From Aureobasidium sp. EXF-3400 (Eukaryota > Ascomycota > Dothideomycetes > Dothideales > Saccotheciaceae), in assembly GCA_024195585.1 (NCBI GenBank), contig SWBL01000197.1, forward strand, positions 29,503 to 93,502: a stretch of 64,000 nt of DNA, read 5' to 3'. The notes under the pieces are model-generated. The model was not told the DNA's origin. It worked only from the letters and a program-made list of their open reading frames with translations, and ran no database searches. The translations under genes and the position numbers were made by a program. The stretch's first letter is position 1. Each line of letters opens with the position of its first letter. This document shows positions 45,065-55,141 of this stretch, piece after piece.

Positions 45065-46522
45065 ATGCGTTTCGATACCCCCATCAGCCAGGTGGCTCTC
45101 GTCTCTCTGCTCGCCAGTGCAGCAGTCGCCGCTCCTCGCAATGTCAAGACTTTAGAGGTTGTCGATATCGTCGAGCGTGCCCCAGTCGGTGCCCTCTTGG
45201 TTGCTCCTACCACTCGTGTTGGAGGAATCAACATCGTCCTGCCCGAGTTCTTGGCTACTTCCCAAATGTCCAAGAAGTCTTCTTCTTCTAGCAAGACAAG
45301 TGCAAAGATCACTTCCTCCAGCAAGAAGAGTTCTTCTAGCTCGACCAAGTCATCTTCGTCTGTCAAGACTTCGTCCACAAGCTCGGCTAAGAAGACTTCT
45401 TCGTCTTCGAAGGCTCTGTCTGCTACTTCCAAGATTCCCGCAAAGGTCTCTAGCATCCAGTCTAAGATCTCGAGCGTTGAATCTAAGGTCTCATCCAAGC
45501 TGGCCTCTATCGCCTCTCAGGCTAGCGTCCACAAGTCCTCCTCATCGTCAACAATCAGCAAATCAAGATATTCGCCGGTCGTTGTCAGTCCCAAGTCTTC
45601 TTCGTTGTCGAAGGCTAGCTCTTCCTCCTCAAAGGCTGTGCCTACCACTACCAACATCCCTGCAAAGATTTCTAGCGTCCAGTCCAGAATCTCTAGCGTC
45701 GAGTCCAAAATTTCTTCCAAGCTGGCTTCTGTCGCTTCTCAAGTCAGTGCTCACAAGCCTTCTTCGTCGTCGAAGGCTAGCTCCAGCGCCCTTTCCTCGT
45801 CTTCAAAGGCTAGCTCTAGCGTTGTGTCCTCATCTTCGGCATCTCGCGCTCTTTCTTCCTCTGCTGCATCTTCCAGCTCTTCCATTCGTTCCAGCTCTTC
45901 CGTCGCTATGTCCTCTTCAAGCTCCTCGGCTATCTCTTCTTCTTCATCTGCTTCGAGCAGCTCTGTTGTCTCTTCTACTCAGGCATCTTCCAGCTCATCT
46001 TCCAGCCTCATCAGTTCTTCCACTGCTGTCCAGAACAGCACTTCATCTTCTGCATTCTCAAGTTCTTCCACCGAACCCACCAGCTCTTTTGTCTCCACCT
46101 CCAGCTCATCAGCACTTTCCTCATCGTCCTCATCTTCTTCATCAGCCTCGTTGACCGAGTCTTCATCCTCTTCCACCCCCTTGACCTCGTCGACCGAGTC
46201 CTCAAGCTCTTCAACCATCACACCCAGCCCCTCATTCTCCAACTCCAACGGCACAGTCCTCACCAACGACAAACGCATCTCCTTGATCATTTCCTCTGTC
46301 TCTTCTCGCTTTTCTTCCGCTCTGGCAGCGGAATCTATCGCCATGCCTGTTTTCTCTTCCTTCTCTACTCCCACTGGGTTTGCGACTACTCTGCAGCCTA
46401 GTGCTTCCAGTGCTTTTGTTTCAAAAGTGCAAAGTGTTTACAGCAGTTATCTTTCTGAAAAGTCGATTTCGGTTACCTTGCCTACTACTACTACCGCGGC
46501 TGCTGAGCAGACTGCCAAGTAG
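45065..46522 (+). CDS. Secreted serine-rich cell-wall/mannoprotein-like protein
   Basis: A single exon encodes 485 residues. An N-terminal signal peptide (about 1-22, ALVSLLASAAVAA before APRN) leads to a short conserved-looking segment (VVDIVERAPVGALL, then a VGGINIVLPEF piece). After that comes about 330 residues of mostly Ser with Lys, Ala, Thr and Val, interrupted by a 74-residue repeat (see the repeat entry). The C-terminus is less Ser-rich (SRFSSALAAESIAMPVFSSF, then VQSVYSSYL). Heavy O-mannosylation and extracellular or wall location are expected. No obvious hydrophobic GPI-attachment tail is seen at the end (it finishes AAAEQTAK), so it may be secreted or linked otherwise. No enzymatic domain is visible. 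Confidence 0.8.
   Translation: MRFDTPISQVALVSLLASAAVAAPRNVKTLEVVDIVERAPVGALLVAPTTRVGGINIVLPEFLATSQMSKKSSSSSKTSAKITSSSKKSSSSSTKSSSSVKTSSTSSAKKTSSSSKALSATSKIPAKVSSIQSKISSVESKVSSKLASIASQASVHKSSSSSTISKSRYSPVVVSPKSSSLSKASSSSSKAVPTTTNIPAKISSVQSRISSVESKISSKLASVASQVSAHKPSSSSKASSSALSSSSKASSSVVSSSSASRALSSSAASSSSSIRSSSSVAMSSSSSSAISSSSSASSSSVVSSTQASSSSSSSLISSSTAVQNSTSSSAFSSSSTEPTSSFVSTSSSSALSSSSSSSSSASLTESSSSSTPLTSSTESSSSSTITPSPSFSNSNGTVLTNDKRISLIISSVSSRFSSALAAESIAMPVFSSFSTPTGFATTLQPSASSAFVSKVQSVYSSYLSEKSISVTLPTTTTAAAEQTAK
45410..45772 (+). repeat. Two-copy imperfect 222-bp (74-residue) repeat inside the Ser-rich gene
   Basis: The stretch starting at 45410 recurs at 45632, an offset of 222 nt that keeps the frame. 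Each copy encodes a non-Ser core of the type IPAK(V/I)SS(I/V)QS(K/R)ISS with VESK(V/I)SSKLAS following, then SQ(A/V)S(V/A)HK. The heptad-like spacing of Val/Ile/Leu suggests an amphipathic helix between disordered Ser stretches. Confidence 0.75.
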
Positions 46523-47155
46523 AGGAAAGAAACTGAATGATTGGTTTCATTATTTTTCCTTTTGTTAATTCTTCTTTGTTATTCAGTAATGTTAGATGAT
46601 AGATTTATAGTGGATAAGCTTTTGAATTGGTCTTGATGATCAATCGCTGGTTAGAATCCTTTGTACATAGCTTAATTAGAAAGAAATTGTTTATACCACA
46701 CACTGTTGCCCAATCTTCACGTTGTCAAAATGCATGATGGAGAGATTCAGTCTTTTGACCAAGGAAGCAGCAAATGTGCAAAAGATGATCGTCAATGCAA
46801 AACTTTGCTTGAACGAGGTACGTCGTTCAATACCTACCTAGAATCACTCAAAGGACATTGCAGAACGAAAGATGTCGATCGTTCTTTCTGTCAATACTTG
46901 TCGTCGACGCAAGACTTATCATGTATGAGAGCAGCCTCGACCGAAGACGACCAATATGGGAAGAAGGCCAGTTGATGAGGGACGACGAAAACTTTGCTCC
47001 ATCTGAAAAAGGGATTTGCCATGTACAAAATATAATTTGATGCTTCTTTGCTATAAATATACAAAAATCATGTGTTCATCAGAAGTCGTAAAGTGTAGAA
47101 ACAAAAAAAAAAGCGCGAGCACTATACATCTAATTCCGTCTTTCCCCCATTCCCT
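46523..47155. other. 3' intergenic region between convergent genes
   Basis: This is 633 bp, AT-rich for this window, with a poly-A run at about 47102-47112. It probably contains 3' UTRs of both flanking genes. Small open frames are not supported. Confidence 0.4.
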
Positions 47156-50100
47156 TTACCAAGCAATCTTAGCCACTGGACCATTGGGGAAAGATCTAAC
47201 CACCGCCTTCCTAACCTCATCCATCATTAGAATGCCCAACGCCAAAGGAATAGGAATAAGCCAGAATTCAATGGGCACAGTAGCAGTGCCGAAAATGTTC
47301 TGAATACCAGGTTCCATGGTGACGAAAATGGCGATGGCGAGAGAGACTGCCATACCAGCCAGCAACCAAGGGTTTCTGCGCTCAGAGCGGAAAGGGTCGG
47401 CTTGGAGGATAGACATGCGTTTGCTGCGTACGCTGAGCAAGTTTCCGAATTGCATGATTACCAGAGTGACAAAGTAGACACCTTGGCCTACGGTGTTGAA
47501 ATGAGTCAATTCGGCTTGAGTGTAGCCGTGGAATCCTTCGGTGTAGCCTTCGAAGGCGAAGAAGAGGTCGCCGATGGGGATTCTGGCGTGGCGCCAGTAG
47601 TAGAGGAAGAACATGGCGTGAGCGCAGATGGTTTCCATAACACCGATGAAGAGGTAGGCTTGAGTGTAGATCTTGAGGTTTATGAGATGGTCCTTCTTGT
47701 GGTTGCGGGGAGGTAGGGTGAGAAGGTCGAATTCTTCCTTCTCCATGATCAACGACAAACTGAGGAACAAATCGGTGAAGACACAAATGATGATCATCAA
47801 GAATGAAGACAGAGGGGAAGGTACACCGAAGAAAACGTTGAGGATGACGGGCCAGATCTCACTGAAGGAACCAGCAGGGAGCAGGTAGGCAATACCCTTC
47901 TGGAGGTTCTGGAAGACCAAGCGACCGAGACGAATGGCCTCGACGATAGAGTCGAACTTGTCGAGAAGCACCAAGTCGGAAGCTTCGAGTGCAACATCGG
48001 AACCAGCGGCGATGGCAATACCAACATCGGCGGCCTTGAGTGCAGGTGCATCGTTGACACCGTCACCAGTAACAGCAACGACGTTATCACGGTCCTTGAG
48101 CTCGTTCACAATGCGTAACTTCTGCTCGGGTGTAGTACGGGCGAAGACGATTTCCTCGTAGCTGCAAACAATATCCCAGTCCTCATCGGTGAGCAAGTTG
48201 ATGGATGGTCCTTCCAGCAGCAGACTGTTGTTGACACGAGCACCCTTTTCGCTGTCATTGACAAATGTTTGGCCCTCGGCGATGGTCTCGTAAGTATCAG
48301 GCTCGCCACTGTGGGTGAAGATACCAACGTTGCGGGCAATGGCGGCACCAGTAAGTCCGAAATCACCGGTGACCATGAAGAAGCGTGCACCGGCACGGCG
48401 GCAAGAGGCGATGGTAGGGGCGGTCTCCATACGGGGCGGGTCGGTGATACCAAGAACTCCGATGATGGTCAAATCACCGATACCATTCTCCAAAATCTCG
48501 TCTCCGAAAGCGTTGGTACCGAGAGTCTCAACAGGGCTGTAATGGCGCTGGCAAAGAAGGATGACACGTTCTGCGTTACGGGACAGACGTTCCTGGAGAG
48601 CACTGAACTGTGACTTGGCGGCGGCGTCGAGAGGCAACACGGAGCCGCTCTTAGCAGACCAGTAGGAGGTTGCGAATGGAAGAAGCTTGTCGGGAGCACC
48701 CTTGACGTAGACGAGATACTTGGTTGCCTCGGGAGTAACTTCATAGTTGGCACCAACTTCATCGTGAAGGGTGAGCATCCACTTGTTCTTGCTGTTGAAG
48801 GGGATTTGGTATTTGCGAGGATGGGCTTCCGGGAGGTTCTTGGTAGAGTTGGAGTGAGCGACCTCTGCGAACTTGAGCACAGCTCCATCGGTGGCATTGC
48901 CTTGTACCTCACGGTCCAGAACGGGAAGGTCCATTGATAGAGGGTCGAAGATGGCATCGTTACACAATGCTGCAGCGCGGTGGAGCTCGGTGAGCACAGT
49001 GTTCTTTCCGGACTCCATCTTCGAGAGAGCTTCAGCAACAGTAAGCTGCTCATCAACGAAGCCGACGGTGGTGACGACCATTTTGTTTTCGGTCAAGGTA
49101 CCGGTCTTGTCAGAGCAAATGACGTTAACGCAACCCAATGTCTCGACGGTCGAAAGGCCTTTGGGCAGGATGTTGCTGTTCTTCATGCGGCGGGCGACCA
49201 TCATTAATGTCAAGGCGACGGCGACGGGCATACCTTCTGGAATGAATGCAACGACGCATCCTACAATTCTAGTTAGCGATGAATGAATGGGGTAGTATCA
49301 AGATCCAGTGACGCTTACCCATTACGTTGTTCAACATTGCCACTACGCTCATGTATGAGGGGTGGTCGCGACGCAACCATCCAACCCAGGTCAAGAGAAT
49401 AGCCAAAGCAAGGACGATAGTCAGGCAGACAATGATCTTGACGAAACGGTTGATCTCCATCTGGATGAGAGTTGTTTGTTCCTTAGCACCAGCCATGGCA
49501 CTGGAAATGCGACCCATACAGGTGTTCTTTCCGGTCAACACGACGACACCAGTAGCAGATCCGTTGGTAACCATGGTTCCCATGAGACCGATGTTGCGAC
49601 TCTCAAGGAAGTTCTTATCGGTAGAGTCGACAGCACCCTCAATCTCATCAGACTCTCCAGTGAGCATGGATCTGTCGAAGCGAACATCTCCAGAGGTTGT
49701 CAAAAGGCGAATATCGGCAGGGACTTTGTTTCCAATGCTGATCTTGACGATGTCACCAACAACGAGATCGGTAGAAGGCACCTTTGTAGTCTGTCCACCA
49801 CGGATGACGAGGGCGTCGGCTGGCAAGAGATCGAGAATGGCGTTCATCGTACGGCCAGTGGACCAATCTTGGAAAGCCGAGAAACATGCTTGAAGGAAGA
49901 TGACGATGAGGACCAGGATAGCAAGACCAAGATTGTATGCTTGAGGGTCGGGATTTCCTAACGGTTTCCTAGATAGACACATTAGCAAGGTTGGTAAGCG
50001 ACATGGTCTGAAGGTACGTACCAGCAAATAAAGAAGATAATCACACCGACCCAAAGCACCGAACAGAAACCACCAAAGACATACTCAAACAGCTTCTTCG

Positions 50101-50629
50101 CATAGTTTTGACGTCTGCGAGGTAGCATGTTCTTGCCGTCGGTCGCAAGGCGAGTTGAAGCATACTCGGACGTCAACCCCAACTCAGAGGATGAGGATAG
50201 TCCGTGTAATACTGAATCAGCATCGAGGATGTGGAAATCTAACTTCTCAAAGTGCTCTGCATCGTTTGCTCGCTTGTCCTCGACCTTTGGTTCCTTCTTG
50301 AATGGTGTCTTTGTCTTCTTGGGGGCAGCCTTCTTGTGTTTGGGTCTCCATCTCGATTCCTTTACTACCTCGTTGACCGTCTGCGAATGAGAAACATTGA
50401 AGGAGAGGGTACGGAACTCAATTGGGAGACCGGTGGCGGCGGAGGTCGACTGTGCTCGCGATCTGATACTGCTGATAGAGTCACGGCTCATAGATCGTTG
50501 TCGACTGTGGCGGCGACGACGTTCAAGGCGATCCTCTGGCTCGAAGGTGATTTTCGAGCGCTCATTCATGATGACGGGCTCCATCTCCCCCTTCTCAATG
50601 GACGAATCCTGGTCGAATGACGAAGACAT
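47156..50629 (-). CDS. P-type cation-transporting ATPase (type II, Na,K-ATPase-like branch)
   Basis: Exons 50629-50022, 49968-49319 and 49260-47156 (introns 53 and 58 nt) give 1120 residues. A basic, Ser/Arg-rich cytosolic N-terminus of about 190 residues is followed by some ten membrane segments. Landmarks are LTGESDE (about 306, actuator), VVAFIPEGMPVAVAL in M4 (about 429), CSDKTGTLTEN (about 471, phosphorylated Asp), KGAPDK in the nucleotide domain, and TGDGVNDAPALKAADVG near 820. The C-terminal half has six hydrophobic segments and a long exoplasmic loop (GFHGYTQAEL), as in type IIC pumps. By family knowledge it exports or exchanges Na+, K+ or a related cation with ATP. The M4 sequence PEGMP differs from PEGLL (Na,K) and PEGLP (Ca), so the ion is open. 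Confidence 0.88.
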
Positions 50630-51906
50630 GTCGAGGAAACGCTGTGTGTTGGTCGGATGGAAGGATCAAAGGAGAAGAACAAGCAGGAATGATATTATAT
50701 AGAAGACACGGAAGATTTGACTTGGACGAGGATAAATTGTTACAAGGTCATTTGCCTGTGCATGTGCTCGAGGCTAGCAAAAGAAAAAGACAATCAATGT
50801 CGTGGTCTGTCCAGATGCAACGTTTGGTAACTGAAATTGAAGGAGTGCCGACCTTAGAAGAGCAAGACGTACCGTACCGCGCCGCGCGGACTGCAAGATG
50901 CTTCAGATCCATCGCGGCTGTGAGTGTTTCTCCTGTTGTCGTGGTTGCAATGCGACGCCACGTTGGTAAGGACTGCCGTGAGGCATTTACATGCCTTGGA
51001 CCATTCTGGATCTCCACAAATTTACACATGCCCCTACCGTTGCGCAGCTTGCGGTATTTTCTGTTCGACCAATCCCAAACTCGCCGATTTTACCCAAATA
51101 TTGACGGCCGGGTACGGAGAACAATAAAACTTTCCCCTACATGTCGGACCTCGTATTTTGGCGGTGACGGATCGAGGTCAGGCTTACGAGCTGCCAGAGA
51201 AGGGGTTTTTGGGGTGTTTACCGAATCCCCAACAGAAGAAACAAGCATTGCCAAGACACGCCCTAACATTTGCCAAAATGCTTAGCTGACCCTGTGAGGA
51301 TTCGTCTGAAAGTCGCAGAGTCGTCTCGCATGATGGCAGCGTGTCGTGCAGCATGTCGCACAGGTGGCGCAAGTACTCACTGATCCACTGATTCGGTGTG
51401 GAAAAATCATAGTCCGAACCGTGTCGTGTGTAGGAGTTTGCGGTGAGTATGAAGTCGGCGGCTGGGCTTATTTTCTGTACTGCCAAAAATCCCTCAAGAC
51501 ATCATTGCTGTGTTGTTTCGAGGCGCAGCAAAGTCCGCAACGAGGGACAGTGGTAGCGAATTGGGAAACCCGCCTGAACAACCACTGTCAATAAACAGCG
51601 CAAATAATTTTGTAACTCAGAAACTTCACATTAGCCGTCACGATAGGGCGTGTTAGACGACAAAAATGTGTGCATTGTGTCCATGCTGTTTCTCTCTCGG
51701 GGCACATACGGTGGATCCTTCATCTCAGCACTCAGACACACGAGGGTCTATCAGAGATGTCTGGACCCCAAGAGTGGATAATCGATAGCATCAGATGCTC
51801 GCCTAAGTCTGGTAGGTTGTGACCCTGAGTGACCCTGAGTGACCCCGAGGCTGCTCGGGGAGTCGCGACATATAGTGGCGATCTCCGTGCATGTACGGCA
51901 GCATCA
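50630..51906. other. 1.3 kb intergenic region
   Basis: This is the promoter side of the ATPase gene and the 3' side of the HTH gene. An open frame at 50617-51285 on the plus strand has no protein-like composition. Apart from the 10-bp tandem repeat at 51821-51850, nothing structured was found. Confidence 0.45.
51821..51850. repeat. Three tandem copies of a 10-bp unit (GACCCTGAGT-like)
   Basis: Two perfect and one slightly diverged copies follow one another just downstream of the HTH gene. This is a short tandem repeat with no evident function. Confidence 0.8.
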
Positions 51907-52797
51907 TCACGTAAGACGGCTTGAGAAGGTCATTCTGTGTTCGGCAAGACTACTCTTGACTGCCGACAAAAAGGAAGTTGCGGTAGAGCCTCTAGTTGAT
52001 AGTCGATCAGGAGGAGTCGCTGTTATGGAAGCCACGTTTCTGTCGAGACTGCTCGTCCCGTTCGCGTCAATCAAGACGTTAGGAGAGGCTGCAGGGGCTG
52101 TGCACGTGGATGTGGTCTGACTGGGCGTGCATGTGGATTGAGTCTGACTGGGCGTCCCATCCGCAGGAGATCGGTCGAGGAATCTCTGACAATCGAGGAG
52201 CAGCGGCTCTTCATCGATCGTCTCACTTGCGCGACCTTCCACTCTGGGTATGGACGCACATGTCTCATCCTCTGGCTCTCCACATTTCGACGACGTGAGA
52301 GGCTTCGGACAACGAGCCATGATACCTGGGTGACGTTCCAAGAAACGAACTGGCCATTGTTTGCCCAGCGGCGGCGGTGGCCGGTCGGCAGCAGTGAGAT
52401 CTTCACACAATATGCTGTAAGCCTTCTCGCCAATCTTACGGTGTAGGGCGCGGATGTCGTCTAGACTGTCGACATATTGACACAAGATAATTTCCTGCTC
52501 TGGACTGAGACGTTGGCTTCCATTCTTGATTCGGTCTGACTTGGAGGCTCGTCCAGCTGCCCGAGCCCGAAGCCTGAAGTATCCTGCCCTCTCGGTAATT
52601 CCATGGGCTCTTCCAGCTTCAGCCAAGCTTGTATGTTTGCCAGCCTTGAAATCGGTAATGGCACTGGTGATTTTTTGTTCAATCAGATAATATTCCAGGA
52701 CAGGCTTTGGTTTTGGCGGCTTCTTTTCCAGCACCGGAGGATACACCAGCCTTGGTGCTTTTCGAGGTAGAGACTGATCCTCGTTAACCCGCTCCAT
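51907..52797 (-). CDS. Tc5/pogo-type CENP-B HTH DNA-binding protein without transposase core
   Basis: A single exon from ATG 52797 encodes 296 residues; the frame is open further upstream but has a weaker N-terminal extension. A psq-type helix-turn-helix occupies about 36-82 (TSLAEAGRAHGITERAGYFR). A Tc5-type HTH occupies about 93-160 (RLSPEQEIILCQYVDSLD, then GKQWPVRFLERHPGI). These are the two DNA-binding modules of CENP-B and pogo/Fot1 transposases. The DDE catalytic domain that should follow is absent. Instead there is a Ser/Thr/Pro-rich tail with a short internal repeat (TPSQTQSTC, TPSQTTSTC). No terminal inverted repeats were seen. It could be a domesticated DNA-binding protein or the 5' remnant of a Fot1-like element. 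The frame is intact, which favours the former. Confidence 0.7.
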   Translation of the reverse strand: MERVNEDQSLPRKAPRLVYPPVLEKKPPKPKPVLEYYLIEQKITSAITDFKAGKHTSLAEAGRAHGITERAGYFRLRARAAGRASKSDRIKNGSQRLSPEQEIILCQYVDSLDDIRALHRKIGEKAYSILCEDLTAADRPPPPLGKQWPVRFLERHPGIMARCPKPLTSSKCGEPEDETCASIPRVEGRASETIDEEPLLLDCQRFLDRSPADGTPSQTQSTCTPSQTTSTCTAPAASPNVLIDANGTSSLDRNVASITATPPDRLSTRGSTATSFLSAVKSSLAEHRMTFSSRLT

Positions 52798-53750
52798 TGA
52801 TTGGGAATTGAATTGATATTGGCATATCCATACAAGAGACACAACAAGAGTTGAGCCGCAATTTGCGTTGAGTTGGGGAAAGTACGTTCGGAAATTCCCG
52901 ATCCGAATCTTCGAACAGCATCCACATGACTTGCTCCTACTCTCACCTTCCTTAAATTGAATCAATGATTAAGTTGTGGAAGCCGGTTCAGTTTATTCGA
53001 TTGGCCGGATGACAACGACGGGATCGTATAAAGGAGCATGCTGGTATGCTAGCTGCATACCAACTTGCTTCGAGTGGTAGGACGGTAACCATGACCCTCT
53101 CCTGATGTGCTAGACACTCTCACTATAGCTATAAAGATACACACTGGGTACTTCCTAGAACGAGTCCTCGAGGTGTGATCACTCACTCGACTCTCACTTT
53201 GTGTTTGTTTTGCTTCCTTTCCCTGCTTTCTTTGCACACTTTTTCTGTCTCTGCAACAAAACATCCCTCTTGCATCTCAGACTCGCTTCATTTCTTCGCC
53301 AATAATCACCAGACTATCCAACTGTAAGCACTCCTTCGCTTCACATATCCACATTTCATTTTCCTTTCCTCGGCACCATATAGTCGGAATAAACCAGAAG
53401 CACGAAAACGCGGCCGCAGAGCTGAACGGGCTGTATGATAACCCTGGCATGCTCAATGACCCCAAGCAACAAGCCCTCAACGAAGTCTATCAGTGATGTC
53501 AATTTCAACCACTCTTGAATCGCATCGCTGCTCTATCCTGTCTGCTCGTACGGTACGAAAGGGCTCTGGGCTTCTTATCTGCACGTCAGACCACCTTCAG
53601 GACGTGATTAATAAAGCAAACATTTTCTCAACAGACTGTCAAGGACGGAAAGACGATGTATCAATTTCAGGGGCAAACTCCAGATTAACGCCTCGCTAAA
53701 CCCAGAAACCAGATCCGTGGGACCTTCGGAAAAAAGCTTTTGTGACAAGA
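52798..53750. other. Upstream region of the HTH gene; possible unrecognised spliced small gene on plus strand
   Basis: A TATAAAG at 53027-53033 and a well-formed 60-nt intron pattern (GTAAGC at 53324 to TAG at 53383) lead into an open stretch 53384-53496. That stretch has coding-like composition (INQKHENAAAELNGL, then NDPKQQALNEVYQ and TGA). No in-frame ATG was found upstream, so no CDS is called. Confidence 0.35.
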
Positions 53751-54831
53751 TCAAAGATTGCTACCGAGACCAATGACTCTGACACCACCCAAGTCTCCAG
53801 CATATGCCAGCCAGTATCTAAGTGGATGCCATGCGAGAACGTTGACGATGTGAGAGGTCTCGATGGTATGCACAGTCTCGCCGGTTTGAGCACAAGCGAC
53901 GTGGATGCCCTTGTCGCCGTCCTTGTCCATGCCGTGAGCACCGCAGATATATGTGCCGTCGAAGCTGAAGGATAGACAGTGGATACCACCAGCCATGTTT
54001 GATAGAGTGTGCTTGCAGACCCAGTCGGTAGTATCCCATAGGGTCACGAGAGAGTCACCGCCGCCGACAGCGACAAAATCACCGTTAGGGCTGTGTTGGA
54101 CGGAATAAGCGGCGCTAGTGTGAGCATTCAGGGTGTGGAGGAGTGTCTGGTTGGGCTTGTTAGTCGTGTATCGTGCCAACAAGTGACAATCAGCTTACCA
54201 TGCTTGGCCAATCCAAGACCTTGACAGTACCCTCACCAGTGGTAGCAAAGACCTCGCGACCAGAGTTGGAGAAAGCCATCTGATTCGTCTGGGCACTACC
54301 CAGCTTGCGACCTTCTTGCATGATCAAGTCCTCGGTATTGCCCATGGCTCCCATGCGGACATCGATGGGCACAATGACATCGTCCCTGCGTCCAGCTACC
54401 AGGTGTTGTCCAGTCGGACTCCAAGCCAGAAACAAGCCACCGTCTCCCAAAGCAATCTCTTTCACAGGTACAGCCTTGTTGTGGGCACCAGGACCTACGC
54501 GCACATCCCAGAGCTTCACAGTACCATCGCTTCCTGTTGTCGCAACCTCGCCCTCGCGCACAGGGTTCCATACAAGCTTCTCTACACTTCCGACATGACC
54601 CACCAACTCCTGACTGCTCTTAACATTCGGGCGATCGGGGTTCCAGATGCGGACTTTCGAGCCAGAGGTGGTGGCTAGAGCGGCGCCAGTCGAAGACCAG
54701 GCAAGATGGCGGATATGGGGAGGGATGCTGCTCGGTCGCGCATTTTCGCTGAAGAGAACGGGCTTTTGTCCTTTAAAGGTTTGCGAAAAGAAGTCCTTCT
54801 TGATCGGGCGACTGCGCGCGGGCGCCGGCAT
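53751..54831 (-). CDS. THOC3: THO complex subunit 3 / Tex1 (WD40 protein)
   Basis: Exons 54831-54199 and 54146-53751 (52-nt intron with CTAAC branch) give 342 residues. WD40 repeats are evident: HIRHLAWSSTGAALAT with VRIWNPD; GHVGSVEKLVWNP with GTVKLWDVR; FLAWSPTGQHLVAG; NQMAFSNSGREVFATT with VKVLDW; AHTSAAYSVQHSPNGDFVAVG with VTLWD; and GIHCLSFSFDGTYICG. This order and the N-terminal SQTFKGQKPVLFSENARP stretch match THOC3/Tex1. By family knowledge it belongs to the TREX/THO complex coupling transcription to mRNA export in the nucleus. The 310 bp upstream (54832-55141) separate it from the next minus-strand gene and show nothing else. Confidence 0.88.
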
Positions 54832-55141
54832 GGTAGAGGACTCGAGGGTGCGTTGTGCGCGTCGATGCGCCTACAAATGGGACAGAGCTGCAGTCGGCTT
54901 CGGTCGTATTATTTGACTGGGTGAGATCTGGGAAGGGCGCAGATGTTGACCAGGTTGAGAGCAGATGGGGAAAGAGCGATCAAGATGTTTCTTGGGCACT
55001 GGGCAGTTCGATTTGTTGAAGCAGCTCGGTCTCTTTGACGATGAAGCTTCGTCGACGCTGCACCTTCGACTCTGAACTACAAGATGAATATACTAATTAC
55101 AGGATATCTACACAATTTACGCTGCTGATCGCGACAATCAT

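Noticed and set aside
45979..46374. Acidic 131-codon frame antisense to the Ser-rich gene
   Set aside because: Shadow of Ser codons (TCN/AGY) read on the other strand as Glu/Asp/Ala; the signal peptide and composition support the plus strand.
50617..51285. 222-codon open frame overlapping the ATPase start
   Set aside because: Runs antisense out of the ATPase first exon, and composition is not protein-like.
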